Source of the DNA: Perca fluviatilis
Taxonomy: Eukaryota; Chordata; Actinopteri; Perciformes; Percidae
Reading direction: 5' to 3'
Assembly: GCF_010015445.1 (NCBI RefSeq)
Contig: NC_053127.1
Coordinates: 7,875,276-7,939,275 of the forward strand
DNA: 64,000 bases
The notes below the pieces were generated by a model. It saw only the letters and a program-made list of their open reading frames with translations. It did not search any database and was not told the DNA's origin. The stretch's first letter is position 1, and each line of letters opens with the position of its first letter. A program made the position numbers and the translations under genes. This document shows, piece after piece, positions 25,701-38,400 of the stretch.

Positions 25701-26090
25701 GAAATGGGTTTCCTCAGGAGGGTGGCTGGCGTCTCCCTTAGAGATAGGGTGAGAAGCTCAGTCATCCGTGAGGAGCTCGGAGTAGAGCCGCTGCTCCTTT
25801 GCGTCGAAAGGAGCCAGTTGAGGTGGTTCGGGCATCTGGTAAGGATGCCCCCTGGGCGCCTTCCCAGTCGAGGTGTTCCAGGCACGTCCAGCTGGGAGGA
25901 GGCCTCGGGGAAGACCCAGGACTAGGTGGAGGGATTATATCTCCAACCTGGCCTGGGAACGCCTCGGGATCCCCCAGTCGGAGCTGGTTAATGTTGCTCG
26001 GGAAAGGGAAGTTTGGGGTCCCCTGCTGGAGCTGCTCCCCCCGCGACCCGACACCGGATAAGCGGACGAAGATGGATGGATGGATGGATG
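22764..26090 (+). pseudogene. decayed LINE (non-LTR retrotransposon), nearly full length
   Basis: A GC-rich island in AT-rich DNA with fragments of a LINE polyprotein spread over all three plus frames, so it is frameshifted many times and inactive. In order: an apurinic-endonuclease-type domain (ELVREVERYRLDLVGL ~23230; [10 protein letters not shown] and [16 protein letters not shown] ~23640-23830); reverse-transcriptase blocks (GITLLSLPGKVYSKVLERR ~24780; QCGFRPGRGTTDQLF ~24875; VGLRQGCALSPILFVIFMD ~25145; FADDVVLMASS ~25270); and a C-terminal region (KEFKYLGV ~25455; LTYGHEGWVMTER ~25640; GRRPRGRPRTRWRDYI ~25890). It ends in a (GATG)n tail at ~26070-26090, the usual LINE 3' signature. The clade is probably RTE-like, but that is uncertain. 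It is domestic repeat DNA, not a host gene. Confidence 0.9.
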
Positions 26091-26920
26091 ACACGTATGT
26101 TCTCCCAGGCAATTCATACTGGCTGTCAAATTATATCTATATGATGATCTGCCACATGGCGAGTCGATAGTCAAAATTGATATTGTTGATATTAGTTGCT
26201 TCATGTACATTTATTAAAAACTTGATAGCTAGAGGTCTAGACTCTGGGGCAAGGTTATGTTATGTTTAAATACCTGCCATGCTGATTCCAAACAGACAGC
26301 TTTGTCAAGGCAGTTTGGGCTTCAGATAGCTTTTACACAGTGGCCATCCATCGTTAATGACAAATCATGTTCCGCTACGAACATGCACACACGTATTGTT
26401 TGTATCACAAACACGGTCGGTCAGTGAAGGAGATATCCGATCGTTGCCGGTAACGTACTCGTATGACAGAATGCACGGACCGAAGCTTTGTGACTAGCAA
26501 GCACTTTCTTACCGCTGCTGCCGTCCAGTGTATTCCTTGAACATGCGCTGCAGAAGCACCAGACTCCCTCAGTTTGAGGCACCAAGTGCTAAACGGCTTC
26601 CTGTCTCCACCCTTTTCCTCTTGTCCTCTATTCATTACCAGCGCCATTTGTTTTTAACTCCAGACAATCTTTGCATCCATATTTTGTAGCCGCGTTACCA
26701 CGGAGACCACACCCATTGACCACACCACACTCTCGCTTTTCGGCAAAGACCCGCCGTAATTTGCATCCGATTGGCTAGAACTTTCATTGGTAGCTGGAAG
26801 TTCGATGACTGGTTAAACCCAGTGCATCAAAAAATATCCCATGTGGACTTTTTAATTTATTTATTTTTCTAAAAAAGTCAAAACGCCAGAAATCGGGCAC
26901 CAGGCCCCGAGTACTTCAGC
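26091..26920. other. intergenic; possible orphan first exon
   Basis: Mostly featureless. On the minus strand an ATG at 26647 opens a frame (MALVMNRGQEEKGG...) with a GTAAGA donor-like site at ~26510. I recognise no family, and it may be chance. Confidence 0.3.
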
Positions 26921-27280
26921 TAGGGCTGGGCGATATGGAGAAAATCAAATATCACGATATTTTTGACCAAATACCTCAATATCGATACCGCAACGATATC
27001 GTAGTGTTGACTATCGGTGCTTTCACAAAATATTTACACAATGAGATTTTAGATAAATAATCATCAGTAATGTGGATATAACGACTAAGTGGGTAAAGGC
27101 AAATAATAGAACAGTTACAACAGTCTGGTAAGTTCAGAAAATGACATCACTTTACTGTAATGCAGCCTTTAAAACCAGGAAAAGACAACACTTATGCCAT
27201 ATTACGATATCCAAAATCTAACACGATATCTAGTCTCATGTCACAATATTGATATAATATTGATATATTGCCCAGCTCTT
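26921..27280. mobile_element. non-autonomous hAT-type element
   Basis: Same family as 5186-5547. It starts TAGGGCTGGGCGATATGG and ends GCCCAGCTCTT (mutated terminus). The 8-bp target duplication acttcagc lies at 26913-26920 and 27281-27288. Confidence 0.85.
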
Positions 27281-27288
27281 ACTTCAGC

Positions 27289-28587
27289 CCTGCGTTAGTT
27301 AGAGCTGTGTTCCTCTCATATGATTGGTAGGTGAAATCAATAAACTCGAAAATGATAAACGGCATGAAAGTTCCCAATTATAATTTTTTTTTCCTTACGG
27401 CCGCACGCCGGAGATCCGGCACGGTGCCGGAATACTTTAAGCCCTGCATATGGTACCCAATTTTAAAACACCACAGCGTTAGGGCTGTGTATAGCCACAG
27501 TATAGGCGATGATACAGATGTTACTGTTTAATATATTATGATGTATCACAAAACTGTAAGCAAGGAGACAAAGGAGAAGCATATAAAGAACACAACACAA
27601 TGTGCATAAAAAAAGAGTTAAAGTTTTATTTATTTTTTTAAATAATAACAGCGAGATCTACAATCTGTGGGATTCATAAGTTATGGAGGAGAGAGAGTCA
27701 AAGCTCGCTGACACTGCTAAGTAGTGGCTCACTGTGACTGACCTGATGTAATGTAATGTTCAGCTTACTGCATCTAAACAAAACAAGGCACCAGATTCAG
27801 AAAACAAGTGTGGGAAAATAAGCTGAAGAGGGGACATTAGTAGGGGGAGGGATAGGGATGAATATTGATGGCTGTGGTAAGAGTTAGAGAAAAAGATCTA
27901 TATAGATGAGCACAATATACTTTCACAGTTTTGAGTGTAAAAAATGAAGCACGCTGGACTTTGTGGTTTGCTATACTCACAGAGCTGCTGAGGTGAAGAT
28001 AGTGTCCTTAGTGTCCCGGCTAAAGCCCAACCACAGGAGCAAACTGCTGCCGGGAATCACATGCTACTTGGAACTATAGACATGAAAAAGAACATCAGGA
28101 GGAAATTAGATTAATAAAATGTTACATGTGAGCATGGCAACATGCAACAGCTAGGAAGGGACTCAATGTGACTAACCTGATGTAGTGCAGGGCTGACTGG
28201 CAGGAGAGCACTCACAATTCAATATATTAATATATTTCCCAATATCTTAAACACTGAAATATATTGACTTTTTGAATGATAATATGCTTTAACTTAAAAC
28301 ATCCTACCTCACTCTAAACATAACCGCCTACAGGTACATTTGAAACTTGACACTGGCATACAAAAGCATACAGTTGACATTACTGTAACAGTAGGCTAAC
28401 ATTAATCCAGACATATCGTGATAAACTACTGAAAGGTAACATTTTACTTCACTGTATAGCCTACAACTTAAATCCATGTTGCTGATAATAATTCACCTGC
28501 TAAGAAGCATCATATAGCCTAATTCTCCAAACACTGACTGATTATTATAAAAAAACTTTTAACACAGGATGCTGTCGCCTGTCCCCA

Positions 28588-28600
<13 letters not shown>
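27289..28600. other. intergenic, nothing recognised
   Basis: AT-rich unique-looking sequence with a short GC patch at ~27400 (cggccgcacgccggagatccgg). No gene signal. Confidence 0.4.
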
Positions 28601-28619
<19 letters not shown>

Positions 28620-28635
28620 TCTTTGTGGGGACCGT

Positions 28636-28745
28636 CATCGCCCCTTACCCTAACCTTAACCATCACAACTAAATGCCTAACCTTAACCCTTACCCTCACC
28701 CTAACCTAATTCTATCCCTAATCCTAAAACCAAGTCTTAACCCTC
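28636..28745. repeat. telomere-like degenerate CCCTAA tract
   Basis: Irregular runs of ccctaacc/cccttaccc inside a dispersed fish repeat that also has 'gtggggacc' motifs (28625 and 28760-28850). Too degenerate to be a former telomere. Confidence 0.6.
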
Positions 28746-28867
28746 AAACAGCCCTTTAAACTTGTGGGGTGCAGCATTTTGGGCCCCACAAGGATGTGCA
28801 GACCCCACAAGTATACTATCTATTCCCCGGTTTTTGGACCCCACGAATATAGTAAAACGCGCGCGCG

Positions 28868-28869
<2 letters not shown>

Positions 28870-28933
<64 letters not shown>
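28870..28933. repeat. (AC)n microsatellite
   Basis: Perfect AC run of about 32 units, preceded by a GC alternation. Confidence 0.95.
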
Positions 28934-28938
<5 letters not shown>

Positions 28939-28971
28939 AGACCTATTTCATGGCAGACATGTTGACATGTC

Positions 28972-29120
28972 ATGATGGCTGCATTCCACTTAGGAGAGAC
29001 CCTGGTATTAAACCATTACTGATGGCTGTATTCCACTTAGGAGAGACCCTGGTATTAAACCATTAATGATGGCTGCATTCCACTTAGAGGTCCTGGTATT
29101 AAACCATTACTGATGGCTGT
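28972..29120. repeat. ~55-bp tandem repeat, three copies
   Basis: Units share gatggctg(c/t)attccacttag and ctggtattaaaccatta, with small deletions in the third copy. Confidence 0.85.
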
Positions 29121-31428
29121 TAATGTCACGTCACGGCAACACGGGAACTAAAACTTTGTGTTGCTTAAAACAACTAGGCTAATGACATTCGGGGCTACAA
29201 TAAAAACATTTGGGGCTGAAGCCCTTCAAAAGTGACCTGGTTAATATTGGTGCACATAACTATTTAGACTGACCAACATTGTCCTCTAGCGGCGTGCAGT
29301 CGTATTTCAACTTCCAACCTTCTCTCGCTCGTTGCTGCCCGCCAACCGCCGCCGACGGGTGTTGGTACACGATATGGACAGTATATAAACTGGACCAACA
29401 GATGCCGTTGCTCTGGACGGAGAGACGGAGACCAGTGAAGGATATTAGAAGTGTAACCGAGCGTTTCTTATATTGTCCAGACTCACCGTTTGACTCTAAA
29501 ATGAAGAAACGGGCTTCCAATGCCGGAACCAAGACGGCACTGCACGTCTCACTTTATTTTTCAACCCCACACAGTCAAAAACGTCACAAAGTTCAACGCT
29601 TTCTCCACTTCCGTTTTCCCCCTTCAAAATAAAAGCTCGTGTACTACAACTTCCTCCTAAGCTTCAACTGAGAAGTTACACAATAAAATATCCATAGACA
29701 GTATATAAACTGGACCAACATGTTGCTTTGGACGGAGACCTAAAATACATCCTTGACGGAGACCAGTGAACGATGTTAGAAGCACTTTTCTGGTGAGCGC
29801 TGAGCATTACTGAGCAGCCTCCAACTGAGAGAGCGTAGGTATATGTAAGGAGATAACATAGGTACAGGCTAGTTATTGATCACTAACATGCTAGTTAACA
29901 TTAGTAATTAAACCTAAACAGCTAATGTAATTCGAAACTGCCTGCGAGCTTCTCCTGTACTGTATGGTAATTCCTCTACTATGTGACCCAATCGTTAGCC
30001 TGTTTTTATAAAAGCGTCTGCTACGGAGCCATAACGTGAGCTACAAGGTAATGGAGCCTTTTATACATTGTCGTGTTTCTTTAGAAATAAACAATGGACA
30101 AATAGAGTCTTTAAACGCTTCAGATGTAAAGTTATTCGCAGTCAAAGTGACGTCAAAATGAATGGCAGTCAGTGGAATGCTAACAGGAGATGATCGCTTT
30201 GTAGCATCAAAATGGCGCCGTAGGAGGTTCGAGTTCTGAAGCGAAGCTTACCCCTTTGAAAATACCTGAGCAACCTGTCTGAAAATTGTAAGTCTTCTGG
30301 TAGTGATGAGCGATGGGACAGTTATTGAGGCTTCGTATGCCCTCTTCTGCCGTACAGCAACACCAGTTACTGTCAGCAGAGCGGATAGTTAGGCCTATAT
30401 TAAAAGGAGTTATTTCAGATACTTCCCTGATTTTTGGTTTATTAGAAGGACACGCACGCCCGTATTAAAGGGCCCTCGCCTCCGGGTCAGGAAACCCGGA
30501 GGCGAGGCAAGAGGCTTTGATTAACACCCTAGATGTCCCCAACTCACGGGCTTTTAACCCCCTGTGTATGTAAAAATACTGCCCTGAGGGGATCTTTATA
30601 ACCAAATAATCTTAATTAATTACTCCCAGTTGAAGGCTGCTTCTCTGTTGGTCACAGAAGGTTCCACTCCGCTGGAAATGCACCCCTCTGAGAGTTTACA
30701 GGAGGTCTGCTTGTCAAGGTTGATCCCTGCCGGGTTGCAACTCACCACGGGAGGTTAAAGAGGAGTCCAAGATGCCCCCGTAGGGGTGTCCCCCGCCCGT
30801 ACGGCCGGGGTGGAGGAAAGAGAGAAAAAGGAAAAAGTCTTCCAAAAAGGCACAAAAGATTTACGAGGTTTTTTGGTTCCCTTGTTCAACACGAACTCAG
30901 GTATTTTTATTTTATTTGAAGCAAAAAGTTTAAAAAAAAAAAGAGCAAATAAGCTAAATAGAAAGAAAATGAAAAATGCACCAAGTCCCTGACAGAAAAG
31001 GCTCAATGTAAAAAATTCCTCAAAATGCTCCTAAGCACAAAATGCTAATGCGATCTTAATGCAGATACAAGTGGGAAGACACGTAAAGGAAATTTAACAT
31101 GTGACCATGTATCTGTGCATTACTCAATCTAACAGCTCAGTTCAGGACCAGCTCCATGTGAACATGGCCCTATGCATTGCGCAAGCGATGATACATTTAG
31201 ACTGTGTGACTGTGACTGCCCAACTCCCCTCTCCAGACAAATGCAGGTACAAGACAGGATGATCTACGAGTGCATATGTTTCACATACATGAACTCTCCT
31301 CTTTGCAGCAATAGCCTCATACTCTAGCAGACAGTCATAAAACAATTCACACTAACATTTCTCTAAAGCATGTTTATAGCAATATCACTAACATAACTTT
31401 TAGCATTACATTTTTAAGCAAAAATATA
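29121..31428. other. intergenic; repeats, no gene accepted
   Basis: The phrase cagtatataaactggacc is repeated at ~29379 and ~29699. A hairpin at 30474-30507 has 14-bp arms (cctcgcctccgggt / acccggaggcgagg). Reading frames of 80-117 codons here have no recognisable domain. Confidence 0.4.
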
Positions 31429-31665
31429 GTTTTAGCTGTTTTTGGGTTAATACATTTCTAAAGCAGTGATATAGTTTTAGCTGTTTTTGGGTTAATACAT
31501 TTCTAAAGCAGTGATATAGTTTTAGCTGTTTTAATACATTTCTAAAGCAGTGATATAGTTTTAGCTTTTTTTGGGTTAATACATTTCTAAAGCAGTGATA
31601 TAGTTTCAGCTGTTTTTGGGTTAATACATTTCTAAAGCAGCGATATAGTTTTAGCTGTTTTGGGG
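31429..31665. repeat. 45-bp minisatellite, about five copies
   Basis: The unit begins ttttagctgtttttgggtta and ends cagtgatatag. One copy is shortened to 39 bp. On the minus strand it reads as a repeated QKQLKLYHCFRNVLT, a frame artefact of a unit length divisible by three. Confidence 0.9.
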
Positions 31666-32660
31666 TTTTCAACTGAACCTCCGTTCAACGGTAGCTGTGC
31701 CAAGAGAAATCTCAAACATTCCTAATCTTGCAGAGACCAGAAACAGAAAACAGAAAATTGGAAAAACAGGAAAATTTGATATTTGAACCCATTTTTCTGT
31801 TTTTCCAAATGTCCGTTTGTGCTTAGAAAATTGAACTGATAAGCGCTACACGGACCATACTGCGCCACCTTTCATGTTTTTCGCCGTCACATGATCAACT
31901 CACAGCTGCTGCTAATGCTGCTAATGGGTATCGTAGCTTCCCGGCCCCGGCAAGTTTGAAGAAGGAAACATAGAGGACCACACGTATTCAAAATCCAAAT
32001 TTCAGGAACAGGAGTCTTCTTCTTCCTCGCCCAGAAAAAGAAAAAGGAGATTGAAAAGAGCAAGAAACTGGCTTTTTGAAGCGTGAAGGCTACCGTAGCT
32101 GTAATACCTACTTTGAACTGGGTGGTGCGAGAGAGTTGATTGCGATATATGATCTCAACGCTAGATTGGAGAAATTCCCACACATTGGACCTTTTAAATG
32201 GTTGAAATATATATAAATGAGGCTCATGTCACTTCTTCTAATGTGTGGCAGGTTTGGGGGAGGCGATATGGAATTAATAAATTTCAATCACAGAATATAA
32301 TACATCTCCCAGAAAATAGCAATTTATTAAAATATTTGTAATCCAGTAAATTAAATACCAAAGAAATCAAAGTACTTCATTACATTTATACAAAAATAAT
32401 TGTAAATGTAAAAATCCAAGTATAGTTTAGATTTGTTCAGTATAGTTTAGGTATGAAGGCTATGTGAAAATGACCAATGACACTTTCAACCAATGAACGT
32501 TGCCCAAATGTTGACTTTTTGAAAAACAGCACCGTAGAGGTCTAAAACTCCACAGGGAACCTTTAATGTTCAAACGCCATTCAAGTTGAGTTTGTAACAG
32601 TACAACGTTTTTGTTTTATTTATGAGTAGAGGTAGTCTGGGTGGTATATCTTTTAGCTCT
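31666..32660. other. intergenic downstream of hexokinase copy B
   Basis: No further hexokinase exon was found here. This matters because a two-domain hexokinase would need C-terminal-half exons beyond 32763. An AATAAA is also seen near 32615-32620 (minus strand). Confidence 0.5.
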
Positions 32661-32669
32661 AGCTTCTTA

Positions 32670-32675
32670 TTTATT
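32670..32675 (-). terminator. AATAAA polyadenylation signal, hexokinase copy B
   Basis: Canonical hexamer on the minus strand, 88 nt beyond the stop codon. It supports the transcript ending after the single domain. Confidence 0.6.
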
Positions 32676-32762
32676 CATGTTTTAAACGTAACTTTTATTC
32701 TATGACTTAACTTATTATGCTATTAGTTATGTGATTAGTTATGTTGGAGTGGAGTCAGGAAT

Positions 32763-32910
32763 TCACTGGCCAGCCGGCTCAGCGGCCAGCCGCTGAGCCA
32801 CGGCCGCCACCATGGCAGCGCCCTTCCCGCTGGCTTCCTCCGTGACGTGGAAGGTGATGTCACACAGGGGGGCGAGGAGGCACACCGTCTCCTGCAGCCT
32901 CATGCTGAAC
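32763..32910 (-). CDS. hk3-like: hexokinase copy B, exon 11 (last, with stop)
   Basis: 148 nt; acceptor ctcccgtag. It encodes [20 protein letters not shown], then [25 protein letters not shown] and TGA. SGKGAA (445-450) is the conserved C-terminal nucleotide-contact motif of a hexokinase domain. In two-domain hexokinases the equivalent exon reads on into the linker helix and second domain. Here it stops nine residues after the VAQRL helix begins to end. Confidence 0.93.
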
Positions 32911-35398
32911 CTACGGGAGGAGGGAGGAGAAGAGAAGAGGGAGTCAACGGGAAAACGAGAGAAAAATATTGAGCGCAGAAAGAGAAAGAAAAGTATATTG
33001 CGCAGGTCAATATCATGAGAACATGTTTTAAATGCAATATCATCACAAACTCATGAAAGGAAATAAAACTGAAGGAAAGTGAAATGTAAACAAAGCTTCA
33101 TGGTTTGAACATTGTTCTCTGACTGAGTGGAGAGTGAAGGTTGTATGCAGACACATTTGGCTGAAAGCCTTTTTTATCTACAGTATATTGTTTAATTGAC
33201 AGGTAGGCCCTAATGTCCTAAAAAGATGCTAAATGAAAAATTATTTCATGCAGGGTTATATCATGTCGCCTGGAGCTTCTCGCTGAACCTACGGGAGGAG
33301 GGAGGAGAAGAAGGAAGGCAGGTGAGAGAGTGAACGGGAAAGACGATGAAATGAACCATTGCATCGATGCATCGCGATGCGGACCTGAACGACTCTGCAT
33401 CGATGTAGTGACAGACTATAATCGATTATTGCCCACTGATGGTACTTGTTGATTTTCCAGTTTGCTGCTTTTTTTCGTCATTTTTGTCTGTCGTCTGCTG
33501 TGTTCAGACTCCGCTACATTCAGGAAATGTCGTTTTTAAGAGCAGATGCAATAAAAAGAGGAGTTCATATTCATCTGACCACTTGAATCTGTTGATGAAA
33601 ACCATGTGTAGCAATATATAATAATGTTGAGGCGGTCAGGCTATCTAATTGATACAAATCGTTTACAGGATAATCGAATCGTGAGAACAGTGAAGATTCA
33701 CACCCCTAGAAAAGAGAAAATATTCAGCGCAGAAAGAGAAAGTAGCATACTGTATATCGCACACTGTCATTATCATGAAAACATGCTTTGAATGCAACAT
33801 CTTCTGCAGAAATGTGTCCTTAAACTCACGGAAGGAAATAAAACTGAAGGAAGGAGAAGTTTAAGCAATGATTCATGGTATGTGGTCGTGCAGTTCTTCT
33901 AAGAAAGACAGGAAGTGTGTTGATGTGTACAGATACATATGGTTTATAATCTTCACCAAATTGAGAAAGAATTAAAAAAAAAAAAAAAAAAAACCTGCAC
34001 TACCCCTGCCGTCGCGCACCGCTCGGATTTGCTGCTTTTGCGCTGCGCTCAAAGTTCAAATTATTTCAACTTTGACATAATTGCCGCTGATCTTTCGAAA
34101 AGCGCAACCAATGAGATAACAGCATGTCGTTACCTAGCAATGGGCATTAGATTACCCTTGATGATGAATACCCGCGCAGCGCTCTGCTCTGCGCCCTACC
34201 TAGCGGTGCGCGCAGAGCAAATCGCTAATCGTGTAGGTTGGCTTAAAGCACTTTATAACTTTCTTTTGAAAAGTGCTGTATCAATAAAGATTATTATTAT
34301 TATTATCATAATTATAATGAATGATAAATAGGGGGTTTGGGGCGACCTCTAGGGGTTTAAGTAAAGTGTTACCCATAAAGTGCAACCAAACACATCATTT
34401 GTGATTTAACTTTCAACTCTTAACTTTTTAAAGGTGCACTTTTACACGCAGACTTTAAAGAAAAATCTTGACAAAATGTCGTTCTCACTGCCTCTGTATT
34501 TTCCTCAGTGCTTACTTGGGGTGTTCTCTGTAGACTGTCCCGTCCACCCCCACGGTGGTCTCCAGATGGTCCAGCCCGCGGTTGGTACGGATACGGTTGG
34601 CGATGGTTGCCAGGGCAGCGGCACAGAGATTGGCGGAGCGCGAGGAGATGGTTTCGCAGACCAGACGTACGATGGCGCAGTCGACCGATTCCCATTCCAA
34701 TCCCAAGTCGGTCAGAATCCTCAGGGTGTTTACCAGACCGCTGTCCTGCCTGAACCAGAGACACAGACAGGAAGTACAGACATACAGGTGTTGGTGTTCA
34801 GGTTTGCGGTCTGCTGTAGATATAATCATCTGAAATAAAGGCCTGGTTCGGACTTCCAATGCAGATAAAGGGATCTCAAAAATCTGTGCCTTAAAATGTT
34901 ATTACAATCAATATACACTAGTACAGTGTCTGTTCTTTGATTAATTGGACAGATGCTTTAAAGAACTCAGGCTAGCCACCTCTCACTATAGCCAGCCATG
35001 CTAGAGAGGCGCTACATTGTGTTAAAACATGTTGGTATTGGCAGCCAGCTGTCGTTTTTAAAGCTGCCTACACATGATAGGAGGCAAATTCGCTTTGCGC
35101 CCACCGTTCCATTGATTTCCTCTGGGGGAGGGCAATAAAGGGATCTCAAGAATCTGTTATTAAAATGTTATTAGAATCAATATAAACTAGTACACTGCCC
35201 GTTCAAAATGTGCCTGTTTGGAAAGGGCCGATTCCTTGGCCTGTGGTAATGCTGCTTCAAGCTTTCTCCATTGCCCTTGTACCCCAAAATTACTTACAGA
35301 AGGACCCCAAAGCTCTTAATATGCAACCCCACTGTAAAGCCTACTACTGACTTACTGTGTATAATATATACTATCCAATGCTGTCCAAACTGCAGCAA

Positions 35399-35481
<83 letters not shown>

Positions 35482-38400
35482 CCTATTTATTACAGAGTTG
35501 ACAAAAGTTGAAAACAAATGAGTTTCCCTTTAACGATCATTTGTCAGTGCCAGATCAGAAAGTTTACAACTCAAGACCACCGTTTGGAAACAAAAGACAA
35601 GGTGAACGATTGATTTCTAAAGCGTCATCGGACACTCACTCCTCAATCTCAGAGATGAACTTGGTCTCAAATGTAAACGGGGTCCGCAGCGCCTCCGATG
35701 TCCGTCCCTTAAACAGCAGCTTGTCCTCCGCCAGCCTCACCAGCAGCAGCCGAACGATTTCTCCCAAATACATGCCGCTGATCATCTTCTCAAAGCTACA
35801 GGAGAAAATAAAATAAATACATTTAATTAAAATAAAAGTAAGAACTGTGTTTCTGTGTTGTTTATTCGTCATCCGTAACCCTTGCATTGTCTTCCATTCA
35901 ACCATGCACTTGTCGTCGTGGGAATCCACACTTTTTCTCACGTTTGTCTCTTTTGGCGCTTTTTTTAAATGTTTTTTTTCTTCACTTTTTTTGACAATTA
36001 GCTTAATCTTTTCACCACCATGTATAAACACCACTAACACCAACTTATAACTAGTTTTCTACTTATTTTTGGAAGTCATATTCAACTATACCTAATTTTT
36101 TTGTTAAAAAACCCAGAAATTATGAATTATTTAGAGAAATATTAAAGGAAGGAAGGGAATATGTTACCGTTCAGTCGGGAATACTGTTTCGAAACATTTC
36201 AATTTTTTTTTCAAATGCTAAGAAACTGAATAAAAAACCCACAATTCAATGTAAGTAGAGATCCGATCATTTGTTGTACTTGCAAAGCGCATTGTATGGA
36301 ATCAGCGGTGTTATTTTTGGGTAATTAAAATTAGGTAGTTAACAGGAAACTCTGATTTCTGATATAGAAATTTTGATAACGGGTCAAATTTGACCCGAAG
36401 ACAACACAAGGGTTAAAAAAAGAAGAACCTTGGGTTAAGGTCCCAAATACATGCCGCTGATCATCTTCTCAAAGCTACAGGAGAAAATAAATACATTTTA
36501 TTTATTTATTGTGGGTGTGCAAAGGCCGTCTGTTAAAAAAAGAAGAACCTTGGGTATCTTTTCCGAGAAATCTGTAAAAATTGAAATTGACAAGCATTAG
36601 TGACACCATTTTTAAAGTCAGTGTGTCAAGAATAACCACTATGGGTATTCTGGTGTTGGTGTACCAGGGCTGTAGTACTCGAGACGCTTTTCTGTGTTCT
36701 TGGACACGTTGGTAGCCTATTTGGACTCAGACTTGTCTCGGACTCGCCAAATATTCTAGTTGTTCGACCGAGTCTAGCACTATATGCTTTTTCTCTAAAG
36801 TAACTTCCTCCTTCAAAACAAAACCATTAATGACGCGAGCTTGTTCAGAAAATAGGTATTAGTTTAATTAAAAACTCCATCTAGAACGGGCATTAACATT
36901 GTTCTCCTGGTATACGCCTGGTATATACCTTAAATCATCAGGCTTCAATCATTTTCATTTTGGCCACAGACACAATGTCAACAAGCACTTTGTACTATGG
37001 ATTCTTCAGGACATGTAATAACTTCAAGAATGAGAACATGTCAGTTTTTTAGTGACACCTGTGTTGCTTTGTTATTTGTTACATTTTTTATCGGCAGTCC
37101 AGAAGGTTCTTGTTACACCAGAATAAAAAGAAAAAAACATCTAAAATGTGAAGTTGCACTTCAGCTATATGTGATTTGAGGAAAATGGTTATACTTAAAG
37201 TAAATAATATGGCCTAATTTAATACTTTCTTTCTCCTTCTTGACGGTCTCTCATTTGGACTCGGTCTCGACTTGGACTCGACTAGTCCTGGTCTTGGACT
37301 CGACAAAGGTGGACTTGACTACAGCCCTATTGTGTACACATGACACGTCTGAAACCAACAAGTCAGCTCTGAACTGACTTGTTGCTCCGAAAATATTTTT
37401 TGTTGTTAATTGATTATTTAGTCTACAAGATGTTTTCCAAAAGTCCAAAATGTGGAGAAAAGCAGCCAATCCTCAAATGTGAGAAGCTGGAAGCAGACAA
37501 TATTTGTCATCTACTGTATGTAATTATTAAAGTTGTTGTAATTTTACACTGAAGACATTTTCCCAATGATCCGTCCTACGTACATATGGACACCGCGGTT
37601 GTCAGACGTCTTGTCCACCTCCACGTCAAACTCCGTCTGGATGTCTTTCAGGGAGCCGTCGTCTCCGAAGCCCCCCCACTCCGTGTTGATGCACATCTGC
37701 CCGTCCTCGCCCGCCACGCGCTTCATGTTCTTTATCTCCTCCATGTAGCAGGCGTTGGTTCCCGTCCCTAAAGGAGAAGAGAAGCGAGAAGGGGAGATTG
37801 TAGTAGTGTGAAATTATAACAATAATAATAATAATAACACTGGAAGTTGGTTATTCTTAGTCTCGTTCATTTTTTAGGAATGTATCCGTTTGAAAAGGGG
37901 TGAGAAGTAGTGCTTTCAGTTAAACGCATTATTAACGGCGTTAACGCAAACCCATTTTAACGGCGTCAATTTTATTATTGCGAGATTAACGTTCTTTTTG
38001 GCCTAGCAAACTTTGTAGTTTTTTTCACATGCTGTTGTAACAACTAGTAACGTTAGAAAAACTACAACACCACACCGGATCTAGCTAGACCGGAAACTAA
38101 ACAGGCACGCCGCACACACTTGTTTGGGCTGGCGAGCCGGCCAAAGAGGCTAACGTTACGTTTTGAGTGGATGGCGAGCGCGAGACGCCGAAAAGGATGC
38201 CAATAAGATTCTGAATGGAAAGTTTACTTTTAAAAAGTTACCAAATGGTTCCATTGACAAGACCAAAGTGATCTGTGTGTTTTGTTGTTGTGAACTGAGC
38301 TATCATCGCAGCATGTCCAGTCTTACTTCAGACAGAAGAACATGGATACTACAACTAAGAACAAACTTACTGCAGCCAGCCATAGTTAAATGGGTCCAGG

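Noticed and set aside
28636..28745. Interstitial telomere
   Set aside because: CCCTAA units are irregular and lie within a dispersed fish repeat.
28972..29120. CRISPR array
   Set aside because: Three contiguous ~55-bp units without spacers in a vertebrate genome; a simple tandem repeat.
31406..31672. Repeat protein QKQLKLYHCFRNVLT on the minus strand
   Set aside because: It is the translation of a 45-bp minisatellite whose unit is divisible by three; no start context or splice support.
35294..35501. Cys-Val or Thr-His repeat peptides
   Set aside because: Translations of the (AC)n microsatellite.
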